Below the pieces are notes generated by a model. That model was not told the DNA's origin. It saw only the letters and a program-made list of their open reading frames with translations, and did no database searches. From assembly GCF_013363975.1 (NCBI RefSeq), contig NZ_JABWGN010000017.1, forward strand, positions 124,001 through 188,000: a stretch of 64,000 bases of DNA, read 5' to 3'. The stretch is from Nonomuraea montanisoli. Its GTDB lineage: Bacteria; Actinomycetota; Actinomycetes; Streptosporangiales; Streptosporangiaceae. This document shows positions 1 to 8,116 of the stretch, piece by piece; position 1 is the stretch's first letter; every line of letters starts with the position of its first letter. A program made the position numbers and the translations under genes.

Positions 1-110
1 GCCCTCACCCCCTCCCGGCCTTTCGATGGATTTGTACCAACGAATGGATGATGCGGCTGTCGAGGCCCTTTGGTCAAGGGGTTGTGGCCTGCTAGAACCA
101 GATCGTCTAA

Positions 111-124
111 ATTGTTGGCACAAT
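111..124. promoter_or_regulatory. Inverted repeat just upstream of a GntR gene
   Basis: ATTGT-TGGC-ACAAT is a perfect 5-bp-arm inverted repeat ending about 10 bp before the start of the GntR gene. Its position between promoter and start fits an autoregulatory operator. No second copy was seen in the window, so this rests on location alone. Confidence 0.35.
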
Positions 125-135
125 AAGGGGTGAAA

Positions 136-885
136 GTGGCAAGGTCGGTGCTGTACCAGCAGGTGGCTTCCGAACTACGGAAGGCCATCTACTCCGGCGC
201 ACTCGGTCCCGGAGCGCAGCTGCCGACCGAGGCTCAGCTCATGGAGGACCATGGGGTGAGCCGCAACACCGTCCGGCTGGCTCTCGGTGAGCTGGTCAAC
301 GAGGGGCTGGTCACCCGCACCCCGCGCCGCGGCACGATCGTCCGGGATCGCCGGCCGCTGCTCATCTATCCGCAGCGAGAGCTGGAGCCACAGCCCAGCG
401 GCGAACTGCGTGAGGCTTTCGCCTACGCCGTCACCCAGGAGGGCCGCGAGCCCAGCCAGCTCATCGAGGTGCTGACCGTCACGCCCGTCGAGGAGATCGC
501 CAGCCGCCTGGAGCTGGCCGACGGGGAGCTCGCCGTGGTGCGCCGGCGGCTCCGCTTCGTGGACGGGCAGCCGTACAACACCAACGACTCCTACTTCCCC
601 CGGGATTTGGTGGCCAACTCGGAAATCGCCAGGCCAGGCGACATCGCGCGAGGGGCGAACCGTGTTCTGGAGGAGCTCGGCCACGAACAAGTTCGCGTGA
701 TTGACGACATTTGGGCGCGAATGCCCAACCAAGAGGAAGCTGAACGGCTTCAATTGGAACTGGGCACGCCAGTTGTCGTGTATGTCCGAGTTGGTTACGA
801 CAGGGCTGATATGCCGGTGCGTGTCGCGGTCTCGGTGCTACCCGCCGACAAGCACTTGATCAGATACGAGCTCGATCGCCGCTAG
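136..885 (+). CDS. GntR/HutC-family transcriptional regulator
   Basis: This is a DNA-binding repressor or activator of 249 residues. The N-terminal winged helix (about residues 5-70) contains the typical GntR pattern with LPTEAQL followed by GVSRNTVRLAL. The remaining two thirds resemble a UTRA effector domain, with the RRRLRFVDGQPY stretch and C-terminal beta strands, which in the HutC subfamily binds a small metabolite. The GTG at 136 was preferred over the GTG at 130 because AAGGGG (125-130) lies 5 nt upstream of it and would overlap the earlier codon. The effector and target are unknown. The gene stands alone, upstream of an unrelated acetyltransferase, so it may regulate itself or a gene left of the window. 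Confidence 0.88.
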   Translation: MARSVLYQQVASELRKAIYSGALGPGAQLPTEAQLMEDHGVSRNTVRLALGELVNEGLVTRTPRRGTIVRDRRPLLIYPQRELEPQPSGELREAFAYAVTQEGREPSQLIEVLTVTPVEEIASRLELADGELAVVRRRLRFVDGQPYNTNDSYFPRDLVANSEIARPGDIARGANRVLEELGHEQVRVIDDIWARMPNQEEAERLQLELGTPVVVYVRVGYDRADMPVRVAVSVLPADKHLIRYELDRR

Positions 886-980
886 ACGAGCTCCGTTGGG
901 GGTGATCCCGCCGGCGGCCCGCCGCGAGTAATCCGGCCTCGCAGGGCTAGGGGAGCTGCGCGTACTCCCCGAAACCTATT

Positions 981-1002
981 TATGCGCATATATGCGTACA
1001 TA
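981..1002. promoter_or_regulatory. AT-rich tandem palindromes before the GNAT gene
   Basis: TATGCGCATA (981-990, perfect palindrome) is followed immediately by TATGCGTACATA (991-1002, arms TATG/CATA). It sits in a rare AT-rich patch of this GC-rich window, about 90 bp before the acetyltransferase start. A promoter or regulator-binding site is plausible. No matching regulator can be named. Confidence 0.35.
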
Positions 1003-1093
1003 TCGCCTTTAATCACCTATGCCGAGCTTGTGCGCCGCACCGTCATCACTGTGCGCTGCCGCTCGGACACTCACCGCATCGAAAGGGCGAACC

Positions 1094-1741
1094 ATGCAGT
1101 CCATCACCGGCACCACGGCCCCCTTCTCCACCTCCTCCTTCGCCTCGGCCACCCTCCTGCACCCGCTGGCACTGCGCCGGGCCGACCGCTCCGACCTGCA
1201 GGGCGTGCTCACCCTCCTCGCCGACACCGCCGAGTGGCTGCACTCCAAGGGGGTGAGCCAGTGGCCCCGCGGCGGCTTCGGCCCCGAGCGCATCGAGCCG
1301 CTGATCGAGGAGCGCGTGCTGTACCTGCTGGACGACGAGCTGCGCTACCTCGACCCGGACGAGGACGTCCCCCCGGTCGCCACCATCGCCCTGGACGACC
1401 ACGCCGACCCCGAGTTCTGGACGCCCGCCGACGACCCCGGCGCCGCGCTGTACGTCCACAAGCTCGCGGTGGCCCGGCCCTGGGCCGGGACCGGCCTGGG
1501 TGACGCCCTGCTGGACTGGGCGGGCGCCACGGCGTGGGCCTCCGGGCGCCGCTGGCTGCGGCTCGACTGCGCCAAGCGCAATCCGGGCCTGCAGGACTAC
1601 TACCGGCGGCGCGGCTTCCACCACGTCCGCACCGCGGACCTCCCGCACCGCGCCTCGGGCGCCCTCTTCCAGCGGCCGGCGGAGGACACTCTGGTCACCG
1701 CCTTCCGCGACCTCACCCTCCCCGAGCTCATCGGCGCCTGA
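1094..1741 (+). CDS. GNAT-family N-acetyltransferase
   Basis: This 215-residue protein is predicted to transfer an acetyl group from acetyl-CoA to an unidentified amine. The GNAT acetyl-CoA-binding core lies around residues 120-145, where LAVARPWAGTGLGDALL carries the R-x-x-G-x-G type loop. The later DYYRRRGF segment is the usual strand and helix before the last strand of the fold. The ATG at 1094 was chosen because GAAAGGG lies just upstream; an extra 25 in-frame codons before it look like untranslated leader. The neighbours, a GntR regulator and CutC, give no hint about substrate. Confidence 0.82.
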   Translation: MQSITGTTAPFSTSSFASATLLHPLALRRADRSDLQGVLTLLADTAEWLHSKGVSQWPRGGFGPERIEPLIEERVLYLLDDELRYLDPDEDVPPVATIALDDHADPEFWTPADDPGAALYVHKLAVARPWAGTGLGDALLDWAGATAWASGRRWLRLDCAKRNPGLQDYYRRRGFHHVRTADLPHRASGALFQRPAEDTLVTAFRDLTLPELIGA

Positions 1742-1849
1742 GGGTCTCCTCGGGCGAGCTCCGGGGCCGGGGGAGGTGTTCCGGGCGAGGTCGAATGGGG
1801 CGTAGCGGGCTTTTGGGGCTTCGCCTGCTGAAAGGGGTAGAGCACCCGA

Positions 1850-1855
1850 TAACCT
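1850..1855 (+). promoter_or_regulatory. -10-like hexamer for leaderless cutC transcript
   Basis: TAACCT ends 6 nt before the cutC ATG at 1862, and no Shine-Dalgarno sequence is visible. CTGAAA at 1828-1833 is at roughly the right distance for a weak -35. This is the layout of a leaderless actinobacterial mRNA, repeated at six other genes here. Confidence 0.45.
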
Positions 1856-1861
1856 CTCCTC

Positions 1862-2542
1862 ATGACCGGATCCCTCCTTGAGGTGATCGCGCTGGACGTG
1901 CGCGACGCCGTGGCCGCCGAGCGAGGCGGCGCCGACCGCGTCGAGGTCGTCGCCGACATGGCGGCCGACGGCCTCACCCCGGCGCCGGAGACCGTCGCCG
2001 CCATCGCGGCCGAGTGCCCGCTGCCCCAGATGGTCATGCTGCGCCTCGACGCGACGTTCACGGCCGGGCCCGAGACGCTCGACCGGCTGCGGCGCGCCGC
2101 CAAGGAACTGGCCCAGGCGGGCGCGGCCGGCTTCGTCTTCGGGTTCCTCGACGGGGACGGCGCCGTGGACCTGGCCGCCACGGAGGCGCTCATCCACGCC
2201 GTCTCGCCGCTGCCCTGGACGTTCCACCGGGCGGTGGACCACGCGGCCGACGTGCAGGCCGCCTGGCGGGCCGTGCGCCTCCTGCCGAACCTCGCGACCG
2301 TCCTCACCTCGGGCGCGCCCACCGGCGTGGCCGACGGGCTGCCGGTGCTCAAGAGCCGCGCCGAGGCGGGCGACGGCTCGATCATCCTCGCCGGGGGCGG
2401 GCTCAAGGCGCCGCACGTGCCGGCCCTGCTCGACTACGGCGTGCGCGCCTTCCACGTCGGCTCGGCCGTACGGGAGAGCTGGTCGGAGCCCGTCGACTGG
2501 CGGCTCGTCCAGCGGTGGCGCGCCCTCGTCGACCGCGACTGA
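1862..2542 (+). CDS. cutC: CutC-family protein (copper homeostasis)
   Basis: This 226-residue TIM-barrel protein matches the CutC family. It shows the N-terminal LEV...A...GGADRVEVV segment, the following DGLTP stretch, the central WTFHRAVDHA motif corresponding to the conserved FHRAFD of CutC, and a late LAGGGL loop. CutC was linked to copper tolerance in E. coli, but its biochemical role is not settled, so copper is family knowledge rather than something shown here. The length is normal. It is probably translated from a leaderless transcript. Its last codons are part of a 24-bp tandem repeat that continues to the convergent gene. Confidence 0.87.
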   Translation: MTGSLLEVIALDVRDAVAAERGGADRVEVVADMAADGLTPAPETVAAIAAECPLPQMVMLRLDATFTAGPETLDRLRRAAKELAQAGAAGFVFGFLDGDGAVDLAATEALIHAVSPLPWTFHRAVDHAADVQAAWRAVRLLPNLATVLTSGAPTGVADGLPVLKSRAEAGDGSIILAGGGLKAPHVPALLDYGVRAFHVGSAVRESWSEPVDWRLVQRWRALVDRD

Positions 2543-2603
2543 CCAGGCCGGAGGGACCGCGACCGGCCAGGCCGGGGGTACCGCGACCGGCCGGGCCGAG
2601 GGT
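2532..2603. repeat. 24-bp tandem repeat, three units, at the cutC stop
   Basis: Three units of 24 bp begin at 2532, 2556 and 2580, each starting ACCGCGAC. The first unit includes the last three sense codons and the stop of cutC. The third ends at the stop codon of the convergent aldolase-like gene. The repeat therefore fills the whole intergenic gap and seems to derive from coding sequence. Confidence 0.85.
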
Positions 2604-3796
2604 CAGGACAGGGCGGAGTCCGCGCGGGCCAGGGCCGTCGCGAGCGTCCTGATCGTGGCGGGCTCGTCCATGACCCCGCCACCGGCCGCGCGCCGCTCCT
2701 CCCAGGCCCGCACCCGCTCCCGGTACGCGTCGTACGTCGCCAGATGGAAGGCGTACACCGTCGCGAACCGGCTCACCAGGTGCGAGGGGTGCATGTCCCA
2801 CCCCTGGTGGAACCCGTGGGCCAGCGAGTGCCGCACCAGCTCCGCGTGCCGCCGCCACAGCGCCCGCACGTCCGCCGCCGACTCCGAGGCGGGCGAGGCC
2901 GCCAGCGACCCGTCCGACAGCTCCACCGCCGTCCCCGCGAACGCCGTCTGCATGACGTGCCGCGCGTGATCGCACGCCGGGTGGTCGAGCCGCTGCTCGC
3001 GCGGGGGCAGGCCGATCGCCGCCGTGTAGTCGAACACCCCGAAGTGCGCGGCCGCCAGCCTGCCGTCCAGCCGCTCCGCGAGGTCGCCCCGCAGGAACGG
3101 CAGCGTCTGCGGCGCCTCCACCTGCGCCTCGAAGCGCAGCCGCACCTCGGCCCCGCCGCCGAGCCCGCGCTCCAGCCCGCGTTCGAGCCGGGCCAGCAGG
3201 TCGGCGAACTCCACCAGGTACTCCTCCATCAGCACCTTGGGAAAAGTCACCACGAACCCGGGCGGAAGCTCGCCGCACCGCTCCGCCACCTCGGTGAGGA
3301 AGCCGTCCAGCGTGCGCGCCGCCCGCGCCGGGTCGCCGTCGGCGAACGACCTGACCCGCAGCCCCCAGCGCCGCGGCAGCGTCCCCGCCGCCCGCATCCG
3401 CGCGACCGCCTCGGCGGCCCGCACGGCGTCCGCGTCCTCCTCCTCGCCGGGCCGCGCGCCGTAGCCGTCCTCGAAGTCGATCCGCAGGTCCTCGACCGGC
3501 TCGCGGCCGAGCTTGCGCAGCACCCGCTCATGTACGGCCGGCGCCAGCGCCTCCGGCACCCCGAACACGTCCGCGACCTCGGCTGGACCGGCCAGGTGCG
3601 CCCGCGCCAGGGCCAGGGCGCGCCCGCCCCAGTCCGCGACCGTGCCGGCGTCGAACCGGTCGGCCGGCACGTACACCGTGTGCACCGGCTGCCACCCCGG
3701 CCGCCAGGCCGGGTCGGCGCCGGGATAGCGCGCCCGCTGGGTCCGCAGGGCCTCCTCGAATCCGGACAGCGGCACGTCTCCCATGGTCACCCGCAT
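2603..3796 (-). CDS. DUF6986 / HpcH-HpaI aldolase-like protein
   Basis: This 397-residue protein resembles the actinobacterial DUF6986 group, related to the citrate lyase beta and malyl-CoA aldolase superfamily. The DLRIDFEDGYG motif near residue 120 is the acidic metal and substrate loop of that fold. The later FEAQVEAPQTL supplies another conserved glutamate region, and AAHFGVFDYTA follows. An aldol cleavage or condensation activity is expected but the substrate is unknown. The start at 3796 fits a TAGGGT hexamer 7 nt upstream (3804-3809); an ATG at 3805 would overlap that hexamer. It converges with cutC. Confidence 0.7.
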   Translation of the reverse strand: MRVTMGDVPLSGFEEALRTQRARYPGADPAWRPGWQPVHTVYVPADRFDAGTVADWGGRALALARAHLAGPAEVADVFGVPEALAPAVHERVLRKLGREPVEDLRIDFEDGYGARPGEEEDADAVRAAEAVARMRAAGTLPRRWGLRVRSFADGDPARAARTLDGFLTEVAERCGELPPGFVVTFPKVLMEEYLVEFADLLARLERGLERGLGGGAEVRLRFEAQVEAPQTLPFLRGDLAERLDGRLAAAHFGVFDYTAAIGLPPREQRLDHPACDHARHVMQTAFAGTAVELSDGSLAASPASESAADVRALWRRHAELVRHSLAHGFHQGWDMHPSHLVSRFATVYAFHLATYDAYRERVRAWEERRAAGGGVMDEPATIRTLATALARADSALS

Positions 3797-3803
3797 GTCC
3801 TGC

Positions 3804-3809
3804 ACCCTA
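3804..3809 (-). promoter_or_regulatory. -10-like hexamer for leaderless aldolase-like gene
   Basis: On the minus strand TAGGGT ends 7 nt before the ATG at 3796. No ribosome binding site is evident. It matches the leaderless pattern seen at cutC, dapB, dapA and others in the window. Confidence 0.4.
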
Positions 3810-3830
3810 GCCGCACCCGGCCGGCGCCGA

Positions 3831-5132
3831 TCAGGGACGGCAGGCGCGCAGCATGGCCTCCAGCCCGGGCAGCTTGACCCGCTCGCCGCGGCCGAGCGTG
3901 CGGCCCAGCTCGGCCTCGGCCGCCTCGATGGCCAGCCACTCCTCGTAGGTGACCGGCCGCACCCCGCGCTCGGACAGCAGCGTGTCGAGGTCGGTCTTCA
4001 GCTCGTGCTCGTGGCCCGCGAGGTCGGCCAGCAGCGTGCGGACGGTCTCGGCGGCGTCGGACTTGTTCGTGCCGATCACCCCGGTCGGCCCGCGCTTGAG
4101 CCAGCCCGCCACGTACTCCCGTTCGCGGACCCGCCCGGCCTCGTTCGGCACGGTCATGGTCTCCATCGAGAACGGCACGTCCGCCAGCGGCACGCTCTGG
4201 TAGCCGACGGAGCGCAGCACCATCCCGACCGGCAGCGTCTCGAACTCGCCGGTGCCCCGCACGCGCCCCTCCGGCGTCAGGCGGGTGCGTTCGAGCCGCA
4301 GCCCCTCGACCCGGCCGGTGCCGAGGATCTCCACCGGCCGCAGCCAGAAGCGCACGTCCAGGCGGCGCGGGCGCCCTTGGGGGGCCCGTTCCGACCACGA
4401 CCGCAGCACCTCGATGTTGCCCCGCACCTGGCGCGGGTGGTCGCCGCCGAGCACGACCGCCTCCTCCGGGCGCACGCACACGTCGGCGTTGGCCAGCTCC
4501 CCCAGCTCGCGCAGCTCCTTGAGGGTGAACTTGGCGTGCTCCGGCCCGCGCCGGCCGATCATGTGGATGGCCTTGACCTGGCTGGCCCGCAGGCGTTCGA
4601 GCACCTCGTGCGGCACGTCCGTCGCGCTCAGCTCGGCGGACGTCTTGGCCAGGATCCGCACCACGTCCACGGCCACGTTGCCGACGCCGATGACCGCCAC
4701 CTCGGAGCTGTCGAGGGAGAACCGGCCGGCGTCCACGTCGGGGTGGCCGCAGTACCAGTTCACGAAGTCGGTGGCCGCGACGCTGCCCGGCAGGTCCTCG
4801 CCGGGGATGCCGAGCCGCCGGTCCACCATGGCGCCCGTGGCGTACACGACGGCGTCGTAGGCGCTCAGCAGGTCGCTCACGGACACGTCGGCGCCGAGCG
4901 TGACGCCGCCGAGGAAGCGCACCTGCGGCAGCTCCAGCACCCGCCGCAGGTAGCCGGCGATGGACTTGATCGAGGTGTGGTCGGGCGCGACGCCGTACCT
5001 GACCAGCCCGTACGGCGTGGGCAGCCGTTCGAGCACGTCGATCTCGACCGGCTCCGACGACTGCTTGACCAGGGCTTCGGCCGTGTAGATCCCGGCGGGA
5101 CCCGATCCGATGACCGCCACGCGCAACGCCAC
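3831..5132 (-). CDS. FprA-like NADPH-ferredoxin reductase
   Basis: This 433-residue FAD-dependent oxidoreductase belongs to the adrenodoxin reductase-like FprA family. It passes electrons from NADPH to ferredoxin and so to cytochromes P450 or Rieske oxygenases. The N-terminal FAD site reads VIGSGPAGIYTAEAL. The segment LPTPYGLVRYGVAPDH is characteristic of the family. A central VIGVGNVAVDVVRIL forms the NADP site, and GVIGTNKSDA near the end closes the FAD pocket. The GTG at 5132 follows GGAGG by 4 nt. Its place beside a ligase and dehydrogenase group suggests it serves an oxygenase step, but no ferredoxin or P450 gene is in the window. Confidence 0.88.
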   Translation of the reverse strand: MALRVAVIGSGPAGIYTAEALVKQSSEPVEIDVLERLPTPYGLVRYGVAPDHTSIKSIAGYLRRVLELPQVRFLGGVTLGADVSVSDLLSAYDAVVYATGAMVDRRLGIPGEDLPGSVAATDFVNWYCGHPDVDAGRFSLDSSEVAVIGVGNVAVDVVRILAKTSAELSATDVPHEVLERLRASQVKAIHMIGRRGPEHAKFTLKELRELGELANADVCVRPEEAVVLGGDHPRQVRGNIEVLRSWSERAPQGRPRRLDVRFWLRPVEILGTGRVEGLRLERTRLTPEGRVRGTGEFETLPVGMVLRSVGYQSVPLADVPFSMETMTVPNEAGRVREREYVAGWLKRGPTGVIGTNKSDAAETVRTLLADLAGHEHELKTDLDTLLSERGVRPVTYEEWLAIEAAEAELGRTLGRGERVKLPGLEAMLRACRP

Positions 5133-5221
5133 GTCGCCTCCCTGCGACGGCGACTGCGCGGCACGGGCACGTCGTCCGGCCGGCATCGCCGCCTCGTGGC
5201 GATTGTTACCCGGCCGGGCGC

Positions 5222-6820
5222 CTATGACAGCCTCTTTTCGGGCTCGGAGTCCTCCCGTGTCGCGCGGGCCCGCAGGGCCAGCTTGTCGATCTTGCCGTTG
5301 GCGTTGGCGGGAAGGGCGTCCACCACGACGATCCGCTTCGGCACCTTGTAGTTGGACATGTTCTCCCTCGCCCAGGCCAGCAGCGCCGCCGCGTCCACGT
5401 CGGCGCCGGGGCGCGGCACGACGTACGCGCGGCCCGCCTCGCCGGAGACGGGGTCCGGCACCCCGACCACGGCGGCCTGCGCCAGCGATCCCTCGCGCAG
5501 CAGCAGCGACTCGACCTCGGCGGGCGAGACGTTGAAGCCGTTGACGATGTAGAGCTCCTTCTTGCGGTCCACGATCGCGAGGTTGCCCGCCTCGTCGAGC
5601 ACGCCGACGTCGCCCGTGTGCAGCCACCCGTCCCCGTCGACCACCTCGGCGGTCCGCTCCGGCTCGTCCCAGTAGCCGCGCATCACGCCGTAGCCGCGTT
5701 GCAGGATCTCCCCCCGCTCGCCGGCCGCGACGTCCTTGCCCGCGTCGTCCACGATCCTGACCTCGATGCCGGGCACCGTCCGCCCGGTGGTGGCGGCGAC
5801 CACCTCGACCGGGTCGCCGGCCCGCGTCATGGAGACGACCGTGCCCTCCATCAGTCCGTACGCGTTGATCACGCGTTCCACGCCGACCTGCTCGACCAGC
5901 CGGGTGATGAGCGGCGGCGGCACGGCCGCGGCCCCGCAGATGGCCACGCGCAGCGACGAGACGTCCCACGCGCCCCGGTCCAGCTCGTCCAGCAGCCGGT
6001 GGAACAGCGTGGGCGGGCCGGCCAGGACGCTGATCCGGCCGGAGGAGACCAGCTCCATCAGCCCGTCGGGCGTGAACACCGGGATCGGCAGCATCGTGGC
6101 GCGCCGCAGCACGCAGGCGAGCAGCCCGGCGTTCAGCCCGAAGCCGTGGCTGAACGGCGCGATGACCGGGTAGCGGTCGTCCTCGCGCAGGGTGACGATC
6201 TCGGCCCAGTCCCAGTAGCCGCGCAGCACCTGGGCGTGGTCCAGCATGACGCCCTTCGGCGTGCCGGTGGTGCCGGAGGTGGACATGATCTCGCACAGGT
6301 CGTCCGGGCGTACGGCCAGCGCCCGCTCCCAGGCGGCGTCCGGCGCGACCTCCTCGCCCCGTTCCCGCAGCTCGGCTGCCGTGAGCCGCCCGGGACCCGA
6401 GAGGGAGGGGGCGGGGACCACCGCGTGGAGCAGGCCGGTCCCCGGCGGCAGGAGGTCCGCCAGGACCGTGCGCCCCGCCCCCTCGCCCGTGATCAGCACC
6501 CGGGCGCCGGTCTTGCGGATCATCGCCGCCGCCTCCAGCCCCTTGGCCCGGGAGGACAGCGGCACGACCACCGCGCCGGCACACCAGACGCCGAAGGCGT
6601 GGACCACCCACGACGGGTCGTTCACGCCCCACAGCGCGACCCGGTCGCCCGGCCCGACGCCGAGGGCCATCAGGCCCCGCGCCACCCGCGTGGCCTCGCC
6701 GAGCAGGTCCGCCATGCTCAGGCGCGTCGCCTCGCCGGCCACGACGATCGCGTCCGGGTGGCGGGCGGCCTGGTCGCGCAGCATGCGGGGGATCGTCCCC
6801 CAGCCGGGCACCGGTTCCAC
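5222..6820 (-). CDS. FadD3-like acyl-CoA ligase (AMP-forming)
   Basis: This 532-residue adenylate-forming enzyme activates a carboxylic acid to its CoA thioester through an acyl-AMP. The P-loop reads STSGTTGTPKGV (about residues 180-192). The adenine-binding AYGLMEGT, the hinge-region DRKKELYIVNGFNVSP and the C-terminal catalytic lysine in NANGKIDK are all present. The overall sequence resembles FadD3, the ligase for steroid C/D-ring propionate in actinobacteria, so a hydrophobic ring-degradation acid is a reasonable guess. A GGAGG lies about 10 nt before the GTG start. It is followed on the same strand by the ferredoxin reductase gene. Confidence 0.83.
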   Translation of the reverse strand: MEPVPGWGTIPRMLRDQAARHPDAIVVAGEATRLSMADLLGEATRVARGLMALGVGPGDRVALWGVNDPSWVVHAFGVWCAGAVVVPLSSRAKGLEAAAMIRKTGARVLITGEGAGRTVLADLLPPGTGLLHAVVPAPSLSGPGRLTAAELRERGEEVAPDAAWERALAVRPDDLCEIMSTSGTTGTPKGVMLDHAQVLRGYWDWAEIVTLREDDRYPVIAPFSHGFGLNAGLLACVLRRATMLPIPVFTPDGLMELVSSGRISVLAGPPTLFHRLLDELDRGAWDVSSLRVAICGAAAVPPPLITRLVEQVGVERVINAYGLMEGTVVSMTRAGDPVEVVAATTGRTVPGIEVRIVDDAGKDVAAGERGEILQRGYGVMRGYWDEPERTAEVVDGDGWLHTGDVGVLDEAGNLAIVDRKKELYIVNGFNVSPAEVESLLLREGSLAQAAVVGVPDPVSGEAGRAYVVPRPGADVDAAALLAWARENMSNYKVPKRIVVVDALPANANGKIDKLALRARATREDSEPEKRLS

Positions 6821-6886
6821 GGCTCTCGCGCCTCCAAGAGGGGTCGGGTCACGAGCTGCTGAGGTGCTGCTGAGGGGCCGCGGGGT

Positions 6887-8116
6887 TCAGGTCACGAGGG
6901 CCCTGTCGCGGCCGAGGTGGTGACCGCGCAGGTCGTTCACCATGCCGGGGGCGGACGTCTCGGCGACCTCGGGCGCGATCTCCACCTGGAGCGCGATCGG
7001 CGTCAGGGCCCGCATGGACTCCTGGAGGCGCGAGCGCCACATCGGGTTGCCCACGAGGCTCGGCCGGTTGAAGGTCACGGTCAGCACCGCCGCGTCGAGG
7101 GTGCCCTGCCTGCTGACGCCGAGCTCCCAGCGCGCCACCCCGTCGATCTTGGCGAGGGTGCGGCCGATGCGCGGCAGCGACAGCCACACCCCGCGTACCA
7201 GGACGTGATCGCCCACGGTGTGCGCCGGCGCGGGGATCGCGCCCGCGGGGGAGACCGCGGCGGCGCCGTCCGGGCGTCCCGGCGCTGGTGACCCGTCCGC
7301 CGGGCCGCGTACCACCTGCCCGGTGCGCAGCACGGCGTCGCCGAGCGAGGAGTGGCCGGCCGGTGTGATCACCAGCTCGGCCGGGCCGGCGGCCTCCGGC
7401 GTCAGGTCGTCCTTGCCGAGCGAGGCGAGCCGCAGCAGGCCGTCGGCGAGCGGCGTGAGCGGCGCGTCCTCCGACGCCCGCCAGGCCAGGGCGCCGCCGC
7501 TGAACGGGCTGGAGTACACCTCGTGGACCTCGGCGTCGAACTCGCCCGCGAGGTGGCCGAGGGTCCGCTTCGAGGCGATCTCGCCGGTGAGCACGATGTG
7601 GCGCAGCCCGAGGTCGAGCGGGTCGAGCAGGAACTCCAGGTGGAGGCGGGCCAGGAAGTCCATGGCGCCGGTGGGGGTGGCGACCAGCGTGGTGGCCCCG
7701 AGCGCCGACAGGGCGTGGTGCAGGCGCATCCGGCCGCGCGGTCCCACCGCGGCCGCGGCGGCGGCCACCCGGGCGGCGGCCGAGGCCCACAGCGCGCCCG
7801 CCGGCTCGGCCAGCGCGACCACGACCCGGTCACGCCCGCCCACCCCGGCCGCGCGCAGCGCGGCGGCGGTCCGCTCCTCCTCCGCCGCGCGGTCGGCGGG
7901 GGTGAGGGGGTACGCGGCGGAGACGTCGGGGGAGACGTGGAGCAGCCCGCCCGCGGAGGCCGCCGCCGCGCCGAGGTCGTCGCGCGTCAGCCACCGGTAC
8001 GGCCCCGCGCCCGGGTCCTGGGCCGCGCCGGGGTCCTGGGCCGCGCCGGGGTCCTGGGCCGCGCCCGGTTCCTGCGTCGCGCCCGGTTCCTGCGTCGCGC
8101 CCGGGGTGGCCGTCAT
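6887..8116 (-). CDS. PaaK-like adenylate-forming protein lacking the usual P-loop
   Basis: The 409-residue product aligns by eye with phenylacetate-CoA ligase-like enzymes. A middle segment runs from LGATTLVATPTG through LRHIVLTGEIASKRTL to EVHEVYSSPFSGG, the order expected for PaaK. Where those enzymes carry SSGTTGKP, this protein has only HVSPDVSAAYPLT, so the ATP-binding loop is not recognisable. It may be a non-catalytic partner or use another mechanism. The N-terminus holds five copies of a six-residue TQEPGA/AQDPGA repeat. The ATG overlaps the stop of the upstream LLM gene as ATGA, implying translational coupling. The assignment is by pattern only. Confidence 0.6.
   Translation of the reverse strand: MTATPGATQEPGATQEPGAAQDPGAAQDPGAAQDPGAGPYRWLTRDDLGAAAASAGGLLHVSPDVSAAYPLTPADRAAEEERTAAALRAAGVGGRDRVVVALAEPAGALWASAAARVAAAAAAVGPRGRMRLHHALSALGATTLVATPTGAMDFLARLHLEFLLDPLDLGLRHIVLTGEIASKRTLGHLAGEFDAEVHEVYSSPFSGGALAWRASEDAPLTPLADGLLRLASLGKDDLTPEAAGPAELVITPAGHSSLGDAVLRTGQVVRGPADGSPAPGRPDGAAAVSPAGAIPAPAHTVGDHVLVRGVWLSLPRIGRTLAKIDGVARWELGVSRQGTLDAAVLTVTFNRPSLVGNPMWRSRLQESMRALTPIALQVEIAPEVAETSAPGMVNDLRGHHLGRDRALVT
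8009..8098. repeat. 18-bp tandem repeat, five units, coding
   Basis: Five 18-bp units run from 8009 to 8098, two sequence variants in series (three of one, two of the other). They encode a six-residue acidic and proline-rich repeat near the N-terminus of the PaaK-like protein. The unit length keeps the frame, so copy number could vary without destroying the gene. Confidence 0.9.

Noticed and set aside
3831-6632. A 933-codon minus-strand frame suggesting a ligase-reductase fusion
   Set aside because: The first half is an out-of-frame reading of the acyl-CoA ligase gene; the real reductase has its own GTG and ribosome binding site at 5132.
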